DNA of 64,000 nt from Dugong dugon (GCA_030035585.1 CM057474.1:6928001-6992000); one strand, 5' to 3'. Numbered from the stretch's first letter, positions 11,795 through 24,550 are shown. Translations and numbers: made by a program. The notes: generated by a model not told the origin, from the letters alone.

Positions 11795-11807
11795 TTAAAA
11801 TAAGATA

Positions 11808-12000
11808 GTCGTTGCTGTGGAGTCAATTCCAACTTATAGTGACCCTATAGGTATGAGGAGAACAGCCTCATAAGGTTTCCAAAGTATAATCCCTATGGAA
11901 AGGGATTGCCACATCTTTCTCCTGGTGCAGCTGGTGAGTTTGAACTGCTGATCTTTCGATTAGCAGCTAAGTGCTTAACCACTGCACCACCAGGGCTCCT
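11808..12000 (-). mobile_element. AfroSINE
   Basis: Antisense SINE of the ~190-bp type. On the minus strand it reads from 'gagccctggtggtgcagtgg' (A box) through 'cagttcaaactcaccag' (B-box area) to the RTE-like tail ending at 11808. A perfect 13-bp TSD, ttaaaataagata, lies at 11795-11807 and 12001-12013. Confidence 0.93.
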
Positions 12001-12013
12001 TTAAAATAAGATA

Positions 12014-12712
12014 ATTGAAATAAACATGATCAGGTTATTTTTGGTAGTGGTAAGTATTCCATGAAATATGTTATTTAAAATATATTTAGGCAAAAAGAAA
12101 GCTATTCAAAATGCAGGATTTTAAAAACCCAATCCCAAGCAGAATTTTTAAAAAGTATTCTAAAAGTAGTATTGCTGTGGAATATTAGCCCTTAATATCT
12201 GATGGGGCTCTATGATTAAGTGCTTACAGGCTTTGGGAAATGTAGAAATTTATAATACTTTGTAAACAAATATTAAATCCAAAGTTGTACTAACTAATAA
12301 TAAAAGAACAACTGTTATTGAAATAGACCTACTAACCCAAACTAAAGTAAAGTATATGTTAGTAAAAATATGTATCTAAGTCAAGTTATGGTTGGTGATT
12401 TTTTTTTTTTCTTACTACAGAATATAATTACTGAAATGCTACTATATTCTAATTCTTTCAGTTTCTGGTTGTTTAGTATTTTGTCTGGGTTAGTCTCTTT
12501 GAAATAGGTCAGGCTTAGGGAACAAACTGAGAAATACCTAGTTAGCTGCTTAGTAAAGTGAAAGATGGCTTTCTATTTTTATTTATTTATTTCTGAAAAA
12601 GATTGCTTTTTAATTGACAGTGAGTTTGTTGTTTCAATTTTTTTAAATCTTCAGTTTTCCAGAAAAACTGTATGCTGGTTCTTCAAAGATACACTGTTTT
12701 TCCAATTAAAAA
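12014..12712. other. Unclassified A+T-rich DNA
   Basis: No gene supported. It includes a T12 run near 12400. The 66-codon open frame at 12565-12765 runs into the L1 insertion and has no coding features. Confidence 0.4.
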
Positions 12713-12725
12713 AATATACAGTAAG

Positions 12726-13790
12726 GCCAAAATTCCATCAAATGGGGAAAAGACAGTCTTTTTAACAAGCGGTGCTGGCAAAACTGGATATCCACCTGCA
12801 AAAAAATGAAACAGGACCTATACCTCATGCCGTATACAAAAACTACTTCAAAATGGATCAAAGACCTGAATATAAAGCCCAAACCTATAAACTTCATAGA
12901 AGAAAAAACACGATCAACACTACAGGCCTTAATACATGGCATTAACAGGATACAAACCATAACCATCAACATAGAAACCCCAAAAGATAAGCTAGATAAC
13001 TGGGATCTTCTAAAAATCAAACACCTATGCTCTTCAAAAGACTTCACCAAAAGAGTAAAAAGAGAACCTACAGACTGGGAAATAATTTTTGGACAGTACA
13101 AGTCAGACAAAGGTCTAATCTCCATAATCTACAAGAAAATCCAACACCTCTACAACAAAAAGACAAATAATCCTATTAAAAAATGGGCAAAGGAAATGAA
13201 CAGACACTTCACCAAAGAAGACATTCAAATGGCCAACAGACACATGAGGAAATGCTCGCAATCACTAGCCTTTAGAGAAATGCAAATTAAAACCACAATG
13301 AGATACCATCTCACTCCGGCATTACTGGCACGAATCAAAAACACTGGAAATAACAAATGTTGGAGGGGCTGCGGGGAGATCGGAACACTTATGCACTGCT
13401 GGTGGGAATGCAAAATGATACAACCATTTTGGAAAATGATATGGCGCTTCCTCAGAAAGCTAGAAATAGACATACCATTCGATCCAGCAATCCCACTCCT
13501 AGGAATATATCCTAGAGAAATAAGAGTCGTCACTCCAATAGACATATACACACCTATGTTCATGGCAGCATTGTTCACAATAGAAAAACAATGGAAACAA
13601 CCTAGATGCCCATCAACAGATGAATGGATAAACAAACTATGGTGCATATACACAATGGAGCACAATGCAACAAGAAAGAACAACAATGAATCTGTGAACC
13701 ATCTCATAACATGGATGAAACTGGAGGACATTATGCTGAGTGAAATGTCAATCACAAAAGGACAAATATTGTATGAGACCTCTATTGTAA
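12726..13790 (+). pseudogene. L1 ORF2 C-terminus (broken)
   Basis: The open frame at 12806-13903 carries the L1 ORF2p C-terminal domain. It has the cysteine/histidine motif ([18 protein letters not shown], about residues 195-212 of this frame), then the [14 protein letters not shown] stretch and the [17 protein letters not shown] stretch. A two-base deletion near 13743 (gtgaaatgtcaatc) shifts the frame, removes the normal stop and lets translation run into the 3' UTR. The N-terminal border is also out of frame with upstream ORF2 codons. Endonuclease and RT are absent because of truncation. Confidence 0.88.
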
Positions 13791-13847
13791 AAACCCATGA
13801 AAAAGTTCATACACTAAATGTAACAATCTTTCTTGGTTACCAGAGCT

Positions 13848-13863
13848 GGGAGGGGTGGGGGGG
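13848..13863 (+). other. G-quadruplex-type tract at the start of the L1 3' UTR
   Basis: GGGAGGGGTGGGGGGG fits four G3 tracts with short loops. It sits just downstream of the ORF2 stop, as do the tracts at 38444-38464, 62991-63011 and, on the minus strand, 30562-30583. G-rich 3' UTR tracts are known in other mammalian L1s. Folding was not tested. Confidence 0.55.
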
Positions 13864-14999
13864 AAATACTAAACAGGCAATAGATAAGTGGTACCTTGGG
13901 TGAAGGGTGAGACAGTACACAATACAGGGGAAACTAGCACAACCTGTACAAGGAAAGGTCATGGAAGCTCCATAGACACATCCAAACTCCCTGAGGGACT
14001 AAATTGCTGGGTGGAGGGCTTTTGGGACCATGGTCTTTGGGGGCATCTAGCTCAATTGGCATAACACAGTTTGTGGGGACAGTATTCTACATTCTACCTT
14101 GGTGAGTGGCATCTGGGGTCTTGAAGGCCTGTGAGCAGCCATCTGAGATACTCCACTGGTCTCATCCCTTTGGGAGCAAGGGAGAAAGAAGAGAACAAGA
14201 TACAAGGAAAAGATTGGTCCGAAGGACTGATGGACCACAGCTACCAGGGACCCCACCAGACGGAGTCCGGTACAGCTGGATGGTGCCTGGCTACCACCAC
14301 AGACTGCTCTGACCGGGATCACGGCAGAGGCTTCTGGACAGAGCTGGAGAAGGATGTAGAACAGAATTCTAACTCACAAAAAAAGATCAGATTTACTGGC
14401 CTAAAGGAGACTGGAGAAACCCTGAGAGTATGGCCCCCAGACACCCTTTTAGCTCAGTGGTGAAGTCATCTCCGAGGTTCACCGTTCAGCCTGGCAGTGG
14501 ACAGCCCCATAAAACCAAATGGGACTAATGAGGTACAGCAGTCCAGGGACAAGGGCCAGAAGGCAGAAGGGGACAGGGAAGCTGGTGATAGGGACCCCAA
14601 GGCTGAGTAGGGATAGTGCTGATGCACTGTGAGGTTGTTAACCGTTGTCATAGGGCAACCTGTGTCCTAGCTGTTAAATGAGAAACTATTTCTTTCTGTG
14701 GGCCTTCATCTAAAGTGAGAATAGCAGCACGATTAGAAGAGTGTGGTCAATGTCACTGAACTGTGCATGTAGAAATCTTTGAAATGGTGTATCTTTGGCT
14801 ATGTGTATTTTCACCAAAAAAAAAAAAAAAAAAGATTGAGAAGTTAGAGAGTTGACATGTTGTGGGATTGTTAACCAATGTCATAAAACAATATGTGTAC
14901 TTCAGTTTCATGAGAAACTATTTGTTCTTTAAGCCTTCACCTGAAGTACAATAAAAAAAATAAAATAAAGTAAAATAAAAAAATATATACAGTGAAGCC

Positions 15000-15857
15000 T
15001 ATGTAAATACAACAAAGTAAGTTAGATTCTTTAAAATCAGGTTTTCAAGGGCTTCATGTGAATAAAAGTAAAGTAGATACTATTTAGGAATTTTTTCATA
15101 TAATTAGCAAAGAACCATAAAATGTAGGTTTCTGGAAGATACCTGACCTATGCCTCAAAGCATTAGCAACCACTTAACATTGAATATTGTGTTTTGTGCA
15201 ATGGCTCCTGACTAACTTAGGGGCAGAGATGCAAACATGTCACATTTACAAACACAAATGCACACGTAGAGCCTGGCACACAGTGGTCCTTCCACAAGTA
15301 TCACCTAGTGAACGAAAAAGTGAATGTTCCCACCAATTCAATATCAGCCCATGGTCGAGGGCCAAGCACAGTCTGTTAATTATTTCACGTTTAAAAGTCT
15401 GGAAATGTCTACAACCCATTTAAATGTTTGCCTTCCTTATATGAAATCAATCCGACTCCATTCTTATCTTCTATTTGTGAACTTGGCCATGAATGTTTGT
15501 GGTGGAGTCAGGGGTGTTAGGGTGGTCTGGACAGCTTAAGAAGGGTGATTTACTTCTTAGTTTTGTTAAGTAGAGAAGAGAAATATGAAACAGCATTCCT
15601 CCATCAATATTTATTCACATTTTATTTTGAAATCGTTTCTGTCTTAATGAAAACTGAGAAACTACATAGTTCAAAGGATTCTCACAGGCCCTTCACTCAG
15701 ATTACAAAATGTTAACATTTTATCATGTTTGTTTTATCATCCTCTCTCCCCCCACTATTTTTTCCCTGAATCATTTGAGAGTAAGCTGCAGATATAACTC
15801 TACTTCTGAATATTTCAATGTCTATTTCCTAAAAAAAAAAAACTACTATGTTCTCTG
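15000..15857. other. Unclassified DNA
   Basis: No recognisable gene or repeat. Short open frames at 15187-15423, 15324-15539 and 15709-15909 have no domain or signal I recognise. Confidence 0.4.
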
Positions 15858-15869
15858 CAGAACTACATT

Positions 15870-16044
15870 TAAAAAAAAAAAAACCAAAAACCTGTTGCCT
15901 TTGAGTTGATTCCAACCCATAGTGACCCTATAACACAGAGCAGAACTGCCCCATAGGGTTTCCAAGGGTCTCCTGGTGGACTCAAACTGCCAACCTTTTG
16001 GTTAGCAGCCATAGCCCTTAACCACTACGCCACCAGGGTTTCCA
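15870..16044 (-). mobile_element. AfroSINE
   Basis: Antisense short-type SINE with an A-rich 3' tail at 15870-15887. A 12-bp TSD with one mismatch flanks it: cagaactacatt (15858-15869) and cagaaccacatt (16045-16056). The tail 'gttgattccaaccc' and the head 'accctggtggcgtagtgg' (minus strand) are well preserved, so it is relatively young. Confidence 0.93.
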
Positions 16045-16056
16045 CAGAACCACATT

Positions 16057-17871
16057 ATAAATATTAAAATCTAGAAGATAACATGATATGATACTGTTGT
16101 TTAAATATCACCATTTCTCACTAGAGAAATTTTTTTCAGTCACTCAATGCATTGAGTTAGCATACCTCTTTAATCTGGTATAGTTTCTCAGTTTTTTTTC
16201 TATTAATTTATATTTTTATCTTTTATGATGTTGATATTTTTGAATAGTACAAGCCATTTATTTTCTAGAATGTCCCTAAGTTTGGGGCTGATGTTTTCTC
16301 ATTATTCAAATCAGGTGATGCTTTTCTGGCAGGAAAACCACAGAAGTGACACTGTGTCCTTTTAAGAGCATTGTACAAGAGGCACATGATAGTTATCCAC
16401 CAAAAGACCACATAAAGCAACCTGCGAAATATGACCTGTCTTACTGTCATCAAAAATCATGTTTATTTAATCAAATAGATGGTCACAGAGTTTCCACTAT
16501 ACAGGCATGATGTGGATAATAAAGTGTTATATAAGTTCCTGAAAGGATGGTCCAATACAGGCTAGTATAACTGAGGAAAAGCCTACAGAAATAGAGGAAT
16601 TTTAACAAGACCTTGAAGTATGACAGCGTGAAGAGTAGGATGATGAAGAGCATTCCAGACAAGGAAAACTGGAAGGATGCAATTCATCACTTTGCATAGT
16701 TGGTTAGCGAAGTCTGTCCTTTCTGAGATCTTATGATGTAGCTATGGTACTTGGCAAACCATTTTTTAATTACCCATATTATAAACCACAATTAATAAAA
16801 CTACTCTCAGAAGGAATTAATTTTCTATACTAGGATGTTTCTTGATGTTCATATACAGTAAATTTAGAGAATTTAATTTTGTTGGTCCGTCTAGCAAATA
16901 TCCCACCCGAGTTGTGGTGTTTTGCTTTGCTTCCATGGCATTTGTTTCTTAATCAGGTGAAGTTCATCAACTGAATTATCTGCCGGCTGAGCTTATCTTA
17001 GTCTTTTCATTTCTGATGCTGGAAGCTACTCTTGACTGGAGAGCAGCCCTTACACAAACAAAAACACATATGGAGACAAAATAACTGCTTAACATTCCAT
17101 TAATTTAAGTATTCAAGGACTTGAGAGTATAGATCTGGATAAGAAGCATATTGAATGTTCAGACTTTGATAATATCATTAACAGAGAATGTCTTCTTTTT
17201 TTATGGTACAATTATCTCTCATTAGTCTTGAAGCTTGAAGTAAAAAAGCAACACAATCCTGCAAATAGGGTACAATAGTACCTGAAATCTTAGAAGCTCA
17301 AAGACAGAACATGGAAACATATGACTTATAGCTACCAGAATGGGCACATTCCACATGCATTTGATTAGTCTACAGCCCATTATTCCTTAATAGATAAATG
17401 TGAGCTGCAGCTGATATGCACAGTTCAGTAACAAAGGTTAAAATAAAAAAACAAACAAGCAAAAAAGCATAATTTATAAAATCACAAAGGTGAAAGTGTT
17501 TCGAGGTATTTAATTTCCTTTTCTACCTTAAAAAGAAAGAATGGGAAATAGAGCAAACGCTGAATACATGTTATTAATCACACAGTCCATATCCATGTAT
17601 TATATACATAGGAATGTGAAATGTCAGGTTCAATTAAATGAGTGCTTGTAAAATAAACCATTTCACCACATGAGCATATTAAATCATCACACAGTTAGAT
17701 AAATCCCTAAACATTCAAATAAGTATGTCTAGCTACTTGACTCTTAATTATTGAAATAGGGACATTGATTTCCATATGCAATGATGCAAACAGACCATGT
17801 CTTCTTATAAATATTTCAGGCTTTTGACTAGTAATACACTTTTTAAAAGTAGTCTTTTAAAGCATCAAATA
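16057..17871. other. Repeat-poor DNA
   Basis: About 1.8 kb with almost no recognisable repeat. 16500-16690 may contain a decayed ancient repeat (gagcattccagacaaggaaaactgg). I see no coding signal. It is a candidate conserved non-coding segment, but conservation cannot be judged from one sequence. Confidence 0.35.
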
Positions 17872-17885
17872 GCATGACCTCTTCT

Positions 17886-20601
17886 TTTTTTTATTGTACT
17901 TTATAGATGAAGATTTACAAAACAAACTAGTTTCTCACTGAACAGTTAGTACACATATTGTTTTATGACATTGGTTAACAACCGCACCATATATCAACAC
18001 TCTCCCTTCTCGACCTTGGGTTCCCTATTACCAGCTTTCCTGTCTGCTCCTGCCTTCTAGTCCTTGCCCCTGGGGTGGTGTGTCCCTTTAGTCTCATTTT
18101 GTTTTATGGGCCTGTCTAATCTTTGGATGAAGGGTGAACCTCAGGAATGACTTTATTACTGAGCGAAAAGGGTGTTATGGGTCATATTCTTGGGGTTTCC
18201 CCGGTCTCTGTCAGGCCAGTAAGTCTGGCCTTTTTTGTGAGTTAGAATTTTATTCTACATTTTTCTCCAGCTCTGTCCAGGACCCTCTATTGTGATCCCT
18301 GTCAGAGCAGTCAGTGGTGGTAGCCGGGCACCATCTAGTTATACTGGACTCAGTCTAGTGGAAGCCATGGTAATTGTGGTCCATTAGTCCTTTGGACTAA
18401 TCTTTCCCTTGTATCTTGTTTTCTACATTCTCCATTGCTTCCAAAGGGATGAGACCAGTGGAGTATCTAAGATTGTCACTCACAGGCTTTTAAGACTCCA
18501 GGTGTTACTCACCAAAGTAGAACATAGAACATTTTCTTTATAAACTATGTTATGCCAATTGAGCTAAATGTTCCCTGAGATCATGGTCCTCATAGCCCTC
18601 AGCCCAGCGATTCGGTCGCTCAGGGAGTTTGGATGTGTTATGGAGCTTCCATGACCTTGCCTTGTACAAGTTATGCTGGTTTCCCCAGTATTGTGTACTG
18701 TCTTACTCTTCACCTAAGTTACCGCTTATCTATTGTCTATTTAGTGTTTTCCCACCCTCACGTCTCCCCTCTCTCATAACCATCAAAGATTGTTTCTTTT
18801 TTGTGTGTAAACCTTTTCATGAGTTTTTACAGTAGTGGTCTCATACAATATTTGTCCTTTTGTGACTGACTTATTTCACTCAGCATAATACCCTCCAGAT
18901 TCATCCATGTTATGAGATGATTTACAGATTCATCATTGTTCTTTATCGTTCTATAATACTCCATTGTTTGTGTGTACCGTGGTTTGTTTATCCATTCATT
19001 TGTTGGTGGGCATACAGGTTGTTTCCATCTTTTTTCTATTGTGAACAATGCTGCCATGAACATGGGTGTGCATATGTCTATTCACGTGATGACTCTTATT
19101 TCTCTAGGATCTATTCCTAGGAGTGAGATTGCTGGATCATATGGTATTTCTATTTCTAGCCTTCTAAGGAAGTGCCATATCCTCTTCCAAAATGGTTGTA
19201 TTATTTTGCATTCCCTCAAGCAGTGCATAAGATTTCTGATCTCCCCATAGCCTCTCCAACGTTTGTTATTTCCTGTTTTTTGATTGGTGCCAGTAATGTC
19301 AGGGTGAGATGGTATCTCATTGTGGTTTTGATTTGCTTTTCTCTAATGGCTAGTGATCACAACCATTTCCTCATGTGTCTGTTGGCTACTTTAATATCTT
19401 CTTTGGTGAAGTGTCTATTCATTTCCTTTGTCCATTTTTTAATTGGATTATTTCTTTTTCTTGTCAAGGTGTTGGATTTTCCTGTAGATTTTAGAGATTA
19501 GAGCTTTGTCTGATTTGTAATTGCCAAAATTTTTCCCAGTCTGTAGGCTCTCTTTTCACTCTTTTGGTAAGGTCTTTTGGTGAGTGTAAGTGTTTAATTT
19601 TTAGAAGATCTCAGTTATCTAGCTTATCTTCTGGAGTTCGTGTGTTGTTAGTTATGGCCTGTAACCTGTTAATGTTGTGTATTAGGGCTTCTAGCATTAA
19701 TCATATATTTTCTTGTATGAACTTTATAATTTTTGGTTTTATATTTAGGTATTTGATCCATTTGAAGTTAATTTTTGTGTGTGGTGTGAGGTGTGGGTCC
19801 TGTTTCATTTTTTGCAGATGGACATCCGGTTTTGCCAGCACCATTTGTTAAAAACTTGTCTTTTCCCCATTTGATGGGCTTTGGGCCCTTGTCGAAGATC
19901 AGGTGACCATAGGTGGATGGATTTACATCTGGGTTCTCAATTCTGTTCCATTGGTCAATGTAGCTGTCATTGTACCAGTACCAAGCTGTTTTGACTGCTG
20001 TAGCTGTATAATAGGTTCTGAGGTCAGAAAGTGCAAGTCCTCCTACTTTATTCTTCTTCTTCAATAGTGCCTTACTTATCTGGGGCTTCTTCCCTTTCCA
20101 TATAAAGTTAATGATTAGTTTTTCCATCTCTTTGAAGAATGTTGTTGGTATTTGGATTGGGATTGTGTTGTATTTGTAAATTGCTTTAGGTAGAATTGTC
20201 ATTTTCACAATGTTGAGTCTACTTATCCATGAGCATGGTATGTTTTTCCATTTATGTAGCTCTCTTTTGGTTTCATGCAGTAGTGTTTTGTAGTTTTCTT
20301 TGTATAAATCTTTTACATCCCTGGTTAGATTTATTCCTAAGTATTTTATTTTTAGGGGTTATTATAAATGGTATTGTTTTCCTGATTTCCTTTTCATCGT
20401 TCTCTTTATTGGTGTATAGGAATCTAACTGATTTTTGTATGTTTATCTTTATCTTGCTACTCTGCTGAAACTTTCTGTTAGTTCCAGTAGTTTTCTCACG
20501 GAGTCTTTTGGGTTTTCTATGTATAGTATCACATCATCTGCAAATAGGGACAGTTTAACTTCTTTGTTACCATTTTGGATGCCATTTATTTCTTTTTCTT
20601 T
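17886..20601 (-). mobile_element. L1, 5'-truncated (3' 2.7 kb), older subfamily
   Basis: Antisense L1. Its 3' tail is at 17881-17893 and its truncation point at 20601. A TSD of 13 bp with one mismatch flanks it: gcatgacctcttc (17872-17884) and gcatgacttcttc (20602-20614). Its 3' UTR has only one terminal module (17893-18000), unlike the two-module tails at 12722-14985, 29471-37808, 38191-39596 and 56050-64000. Confidence 0.9.
18827..20601 (-). pseudogene. L1 ORF2 RT and C-terminal part (broken)
   Basis: Minus-strand ORF2 from the RT palm to the stop (TAA, complement of 18827-18829). The RT catalytic box reads FADD (complement of 20533-20544), the usual mammalian L1 form and different from FVDD in two other copies here. 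Open pieces at 19768-20208 and 18827-19063 are joined by frameshifts. The C-terminal CPPTNEWINK stretch is recognisable. No functional product. Confidence 0.82.
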
Positions 20602-20840
20602 GCATGACTTCTTCATATATTCTCACCACTCAGCAGTTTTTCAGCTTCCTTGGTTGGAGGAGGACATTGATTCATTAATAGCACACATTAAAGTTAACAT
20701 ATGCTCCAATACTTAAGGAAATGTAGATTAACTCTTTAGCTTAAGAATGAGGTCATCTCATGAAGGCCTTCAAATGTATTATCTTGATAAACTTATGCAT
20801 ATGCACTGTTATGGATTGAAATGTGTCACTCAAAAATATG

Positions 20841-21012
20841 CGTGGCTCCGTGGTTGAGCAATCTGCTGCTAACCAAAAAGTCAGCAGTTTGAACCCATCA
20901 GCTGCTCCCTGGGAGAATGATATTAGAGTCTGCTACTGAAGATTACAGCCTTGGAAACCCTATGGAGCAGTTCTACTCTGTCCTAGAGTCTCTATGAGTT
21001 GGAATCGAGTTA
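20841..21012 (+). mobile_element. AfroSINE nested in LTR (first)
   Basis: Sense SINE from 'tggctccgtggttgagcaatc' with 'cagtttgaaccc' (B-box area) to the RTE-like tail 'gagttggaatcgag'. It is inserted after the LTR stretch 'actcaaaaatatg'. Confidence 0.75.
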
Positions 21013-21024
21013 ATACCTGTGGAT

Positions 21025-21228
21025 AGGAGCTCTGGTGGGTCAGCAGTTAAGTGCTCTACTGCTAACAGAAAGGTTGATGATTTGAACCCACCAGCTGCTC
21101 CTTGGGACAAAAGACTTGACAATCTACTCCTGCAAATATTACAGTCTAAGAAACCCTATGGGATAGTTCTACTCTGTCACACTGGGTCGCTCTGAGTTGG
21201 TATCCACTGGACTGCAGACAGCAACAAT
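21025..21228 (+). mobile_element. AfroSINE nested in LTR (second)
   Basis: Sense SINE 'gagctctggtgggtcagcag' to '...agcaacaat'. It is flanked by an imperfect 12-bp TSD, atacctgtggat (21013-21024) and atacctagggat (21229-21240), derived from the LTR. Two SINEs therefore hit the same LTR within about 40 bp of host sequence. Confidence 0.8.
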
Positions 21229-21616
21229 ATACCTAGGGATGTAATCCCATTTGGAATAGGGTTTTCTTTGTTATGCTAATGAGGTCATATCAGTGTAGGA
21301 TGTGTCTTAAACTGATCACTTTTGAGATTTAAAAAGAGCAAATCAGGCACAGAAGCAAGTAAGCACAGATGGAGGAAGGATGCTATGCCACATGAAGATC
21401 TGCAATGAACCAAGGAACAGAAGCCGAAAGAGACAGAAAGCCTTCCCCTAGAGCCAAGGCTCTGAATTCAGACTTTCAGCTTCCTAAAGGGTAAGAAAAT
21501 AAATTTCTGTTTGTTGAAGTCACCCACTTGAGGTATGTCTGTTATAGCAGCGCTAAGAAACGAAGTTATACGACATATATGTTTTTATAAACAGCTTTTT
21601 GTCATAAACAGTAATA

Positions 21617-21820
21617 GGCAGAATTTATTGAGTGCCTGTTTAGCACAGAATAGCAACAACAACAACCCTTTTACAAACAGCTCTAAACCTTCCCCAAATC
21701 CTGAATGGTCAACATTAATGTTCCCATTTTACAGATGAAGAATTTTTCTTGAACAGGGTAAATAACTTGCCCGATATCATTTGATTAAGAATATGTTTCA
21801 ACAGGGGCTTCAGATTTGAT
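21617..21820 (-). repeat. MIR-type ancient SINE
   Basis: Antisense MIR-like pattern: 'tttattgagtgcctgtttagc', 'cccattttacagatgaag' and 'aataacttgcccgatatcat'. It is diverged, as expected of a pan-mammalian SINE. Confidence 0.55.
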
Positions 21821-23552
21821 ATGTAGAATTTCAGAGCCAGTGTAAGTTATTCCAGTACTAAACATAGTAAGAATCAGTCATTTAAGTGACATTGTATGGG
21901 TGTTTTCTTCATCTTCCTATGGCCTAAATTTAATTGTGTTTAATCTGTAAAATCATTTATAGATTTGTTAGGTTTGTAAGTTTATCTGCATTTTAAGATA
22001 TTATTCTGATGATAAAATAAGGATACACCAGTTAAAGAAAAAAAAATTTAAATAAAAGAGAATAAAATTATAAATATCCACAATTCTATAACCCAGATAT
22101 AAACATTGATACAAACAATTCTGCATATTTCTTGCTACTCTACCAGAAAGGTGTGTTATATATATGTGACACACAATTGCATACACACGTTAATGTAACA
22201 ACTCAAGTATTTATTGAGTGTCTACCATGGACTACTACTGTCTAAGGATAAAGAGGTGAATTCATTGCAAAATACTTGGCTTCTTATTGCATGCACATAC
22301 ACAAATACATTTTTAATATATTTCAGACAATATCAAATATAAAATTTTCTTTCTTTTTTACTTTTCATGATATCAATAAGCATTTTGAAGTCTAACCATT
22401 ATCAGATACAATTTTTAATAACTGTTACTCCGTGACTAATTGAGCATATCATGATGGCTAATTGAGCATATCACGTTTTAAAATCTGGATTCAAATATTC
22501 TTTGCCACACTGTGTGTTCCCTTGAGCTAGTGGCCTAACTTCTTTAGTACCTGTGTCTTCTACTTAAAACGAAAAAAAGTATTTATCAAGAGGGCTCTGA
22601 TAACTAATTTTATGTTTCATGTGGTAACAACGTTTTTAGTTTAGACTTTTGTTATTAGACACCTGTTTTATCACATGATAGTTATAAAGGGGTTAATATA
22701 ATTGCTTGAAAACCTGCCTTCCCATATTAGCATTAAACCCAGTTATATCATTTTCATGACCTAACACGCTTCCAGTAAAGTATCAGAGAATTCGTGAGTT
22801 TATTCAATGCAGTAGTTTAGGACCATTGTTCTGGAGCAACCCAGAAAAAACCATAGCGTCTGATTAATACTTCTCATTGCTGCTGACACTGGGTTTGACC
22901 CAATCCTGTATGCTCTTGCCTATTACTGCAGCGATGTCCCTCTGATACACTTCACTGCGCATGAGGAAAGGATGTCCCTGTCTTGACCCTTCAGCCCATA
23001 TTTGCACACAGTCATTATTCCCAAGTACCCATAAACTGGGTGCTTCAAATCTCAGCTGTACACTGAGCACAAATCAATGTTTCTCTTAATACCATCTAAG
23101 CCTTGGATTTTTACTCAGCTGATCAAATCAGCCCCCTTTTATTCATGGTGAGTTCTCGTTTAAGGAGAACTCAGTGTCATTGCCCATGTAATACAGTGTA
23201 GATTTCAGCCTATCACAGTTATTGTAAAAATGTGCAGCTTCACAAGGAGCGGCTCAGCATCTCTGAAGACCTCCATCTACTTCCTAATCTTGGGGAAAAT
23301 GTTCCTTTCACCCTCTATACTCTATTTTTCACCTATCTTCTTCCCACCTAAGAAAGGGAGCATAAAATTATCAATAAAGGTGTTTTTCAAAAGACAGAAT
23401 AGAGATTGTTTTTAAGTAACTTTTGCTTTCAATCTAGTTTTCCCTGAGGTAAAAGAAAACAAAGCTCTGGTTTCCTGATTGGAGACAAAAAAACAGCAAC
23501 TTTAAAAAGTCCTGAAACTAAAATGCAAATTCACATTTTAGTAGCTTATCTT
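21821..23552. other. A+T-rich DNA with minor old repeats
   Basis: 22203-22270 resembles MIR/L2 (caagtatttattgagtgtctacc). 22480-22580 resembles a sense MIR (tctggattcaaatattc ... cctaacttctttagtacctg). The remainder, including the 22864-23070 (-) open frame, has no recognisable coding or repeat signature. Confidence 0.4.
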
Positions 23553-24550
23553 TCTTGTTAGATGGCATTGAGTCCCTTCTGACTCATAGAAATGTAAAAC
23601 AGAAAGAAACACTGCCTCCTGCGCCTTCTTCAGAATCGTTGTGAAGTTTGAGCCCGTTGTTGCAGCCACTGTGTCAATCCATCTCAGTGAGGGTCTTCTT
23701 TTTCACTGACCCTCTACTTTCCTAAGCATGATATCCTTCTCCAGAGACTGGACTCTCCTGATAACATGTCCAAAATACTTGAGAAGAAGTCTCTCCAACC
23801 TCCTTTCTAAGGAGCATTCTGTCTTCTTATACTTCTTCCAAGACAGATTTGTTTGTTCTTCTGGCAGTCTGCGCTCTATTCAGTATTCTTCACCAACACT
23901 ATATAATTCAAAGACATCAATTCTTCTTCTGTCTTTGTACAGCTTTCTAATGCATATGAGGCGATTAAAAATACCATGGCTTAGGTCAGGTACATCTTAG
24001 TTCTCAAAGTGACATCTTTGCTTTTCAACATCTTAAAGAGGTCTTTCGCAGCAGATTTGCCCAAACCAATGCGACATTTGATTTCCTGACTGCTGCTTCT
24101 GTGGGCATTGATTGTGGATGCAAGCAAAATGAAATCCTTGACAACTTGAATATTTTCTCCATTTATCATGATGTTGTTTATTGGTCCAGATGTGAGGACT
24201 TTTGTTTTCTCTATGCCGAGGTGTAACTCATACTGAAGGCTGTACTCTTTGATCTCGATCAGTAAGTGCTTCAAGTCCTCTTGGCTTTCAGCAAGCAAGG
24301 TTGTGTCATCTGCCTATTGCAGATTGTTAATGAGTCTTCTTCCAGTCCTGATGCTGTGTTCTTCATTCAGTCCAGCTTCTTGGATTATTTGCTCAGCATA
24401 CAGACTCAGTAAGAATGGCAAAAGGACACAGCCCTGATGCCTATCTTTCCTGATTTCAAACCACTCAGTATCCCCTTGCTCTGTTCCAGCAATTGTCTCT
24501 TGGTGTACGTACAGGTTCTGCATGAGCACAATTAAGTGTTCTGGAATTCT
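23553..24550 (-). mobile_element. RTE LINE, 5'-truncated
   Basis: Antisense RTE. The 3' end is at ~23553 (ttgttagatggcattgagtc) and the truncation lies near 24550 in RT. Open pieces at 23981-24298 and 24314-24529 encode the RT C-terminal part (AESQEDLKHLLIEIKEY) and the palm approach (RKDRHQGCVL). At the catalytic box the tyrosine codon is a stop: LQ*ADDTTL (complement of ~24312-24331). The element is therefore doubly dead. Confidence 0.87.

Larger units (their letters stand above)
12722..14985 (+). mobile_element. L1, 5'-truncated (3' 2.3 kb)
   Basis: Contains the C-terminal third of ORF2 followed by the long lineage-specific 3' UTR and an A-rich tail. An imperfect TSD flanks it (atatacagtaaggcc near 12713-12726 and atatacagtgaagcc near 14985-14999). 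The 3' UTR has two successive termini: one ends in an A run at 14816-14833, and then a second ~110-bp module ends at ~14960 with 'cttcacctgaagtacaata'. The tail is interrupted by G and T, so the copy is not recent. Confidence 0.9.
20812..21570 (+). mobile_element. MaLR-like LTR interrupted by two SINEs
   Basis: Starts at 'tgttatggattgaaatgtgtc' (~20811) and resumes after the SINEs with 'gatgtaatcccatttggaat' (21239). It continues to the typical end 'aaataaatttctgtttgttg ... tctgttatagcagcgctaag' (21499-21558), with a polyadenylation-type AATAAA at 21500. The layout is that of ERVL-MaLR LTRs. The subfamily is uncertain. Confidence 0.55.

Noticed and set aside
13225..13755. 176-codon open frame on the minus strand
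   Set aside because: Mirror of the L1 ORF2 C-terminus; the same mirror frame appears at 62371-62799, 30745-30981 and 18972-19250.
22864..23070. 68-codon open frame as a host exon
   Set aside because: No recognisable domain, no splice-site pair that I could defend, and length within chance expectation.
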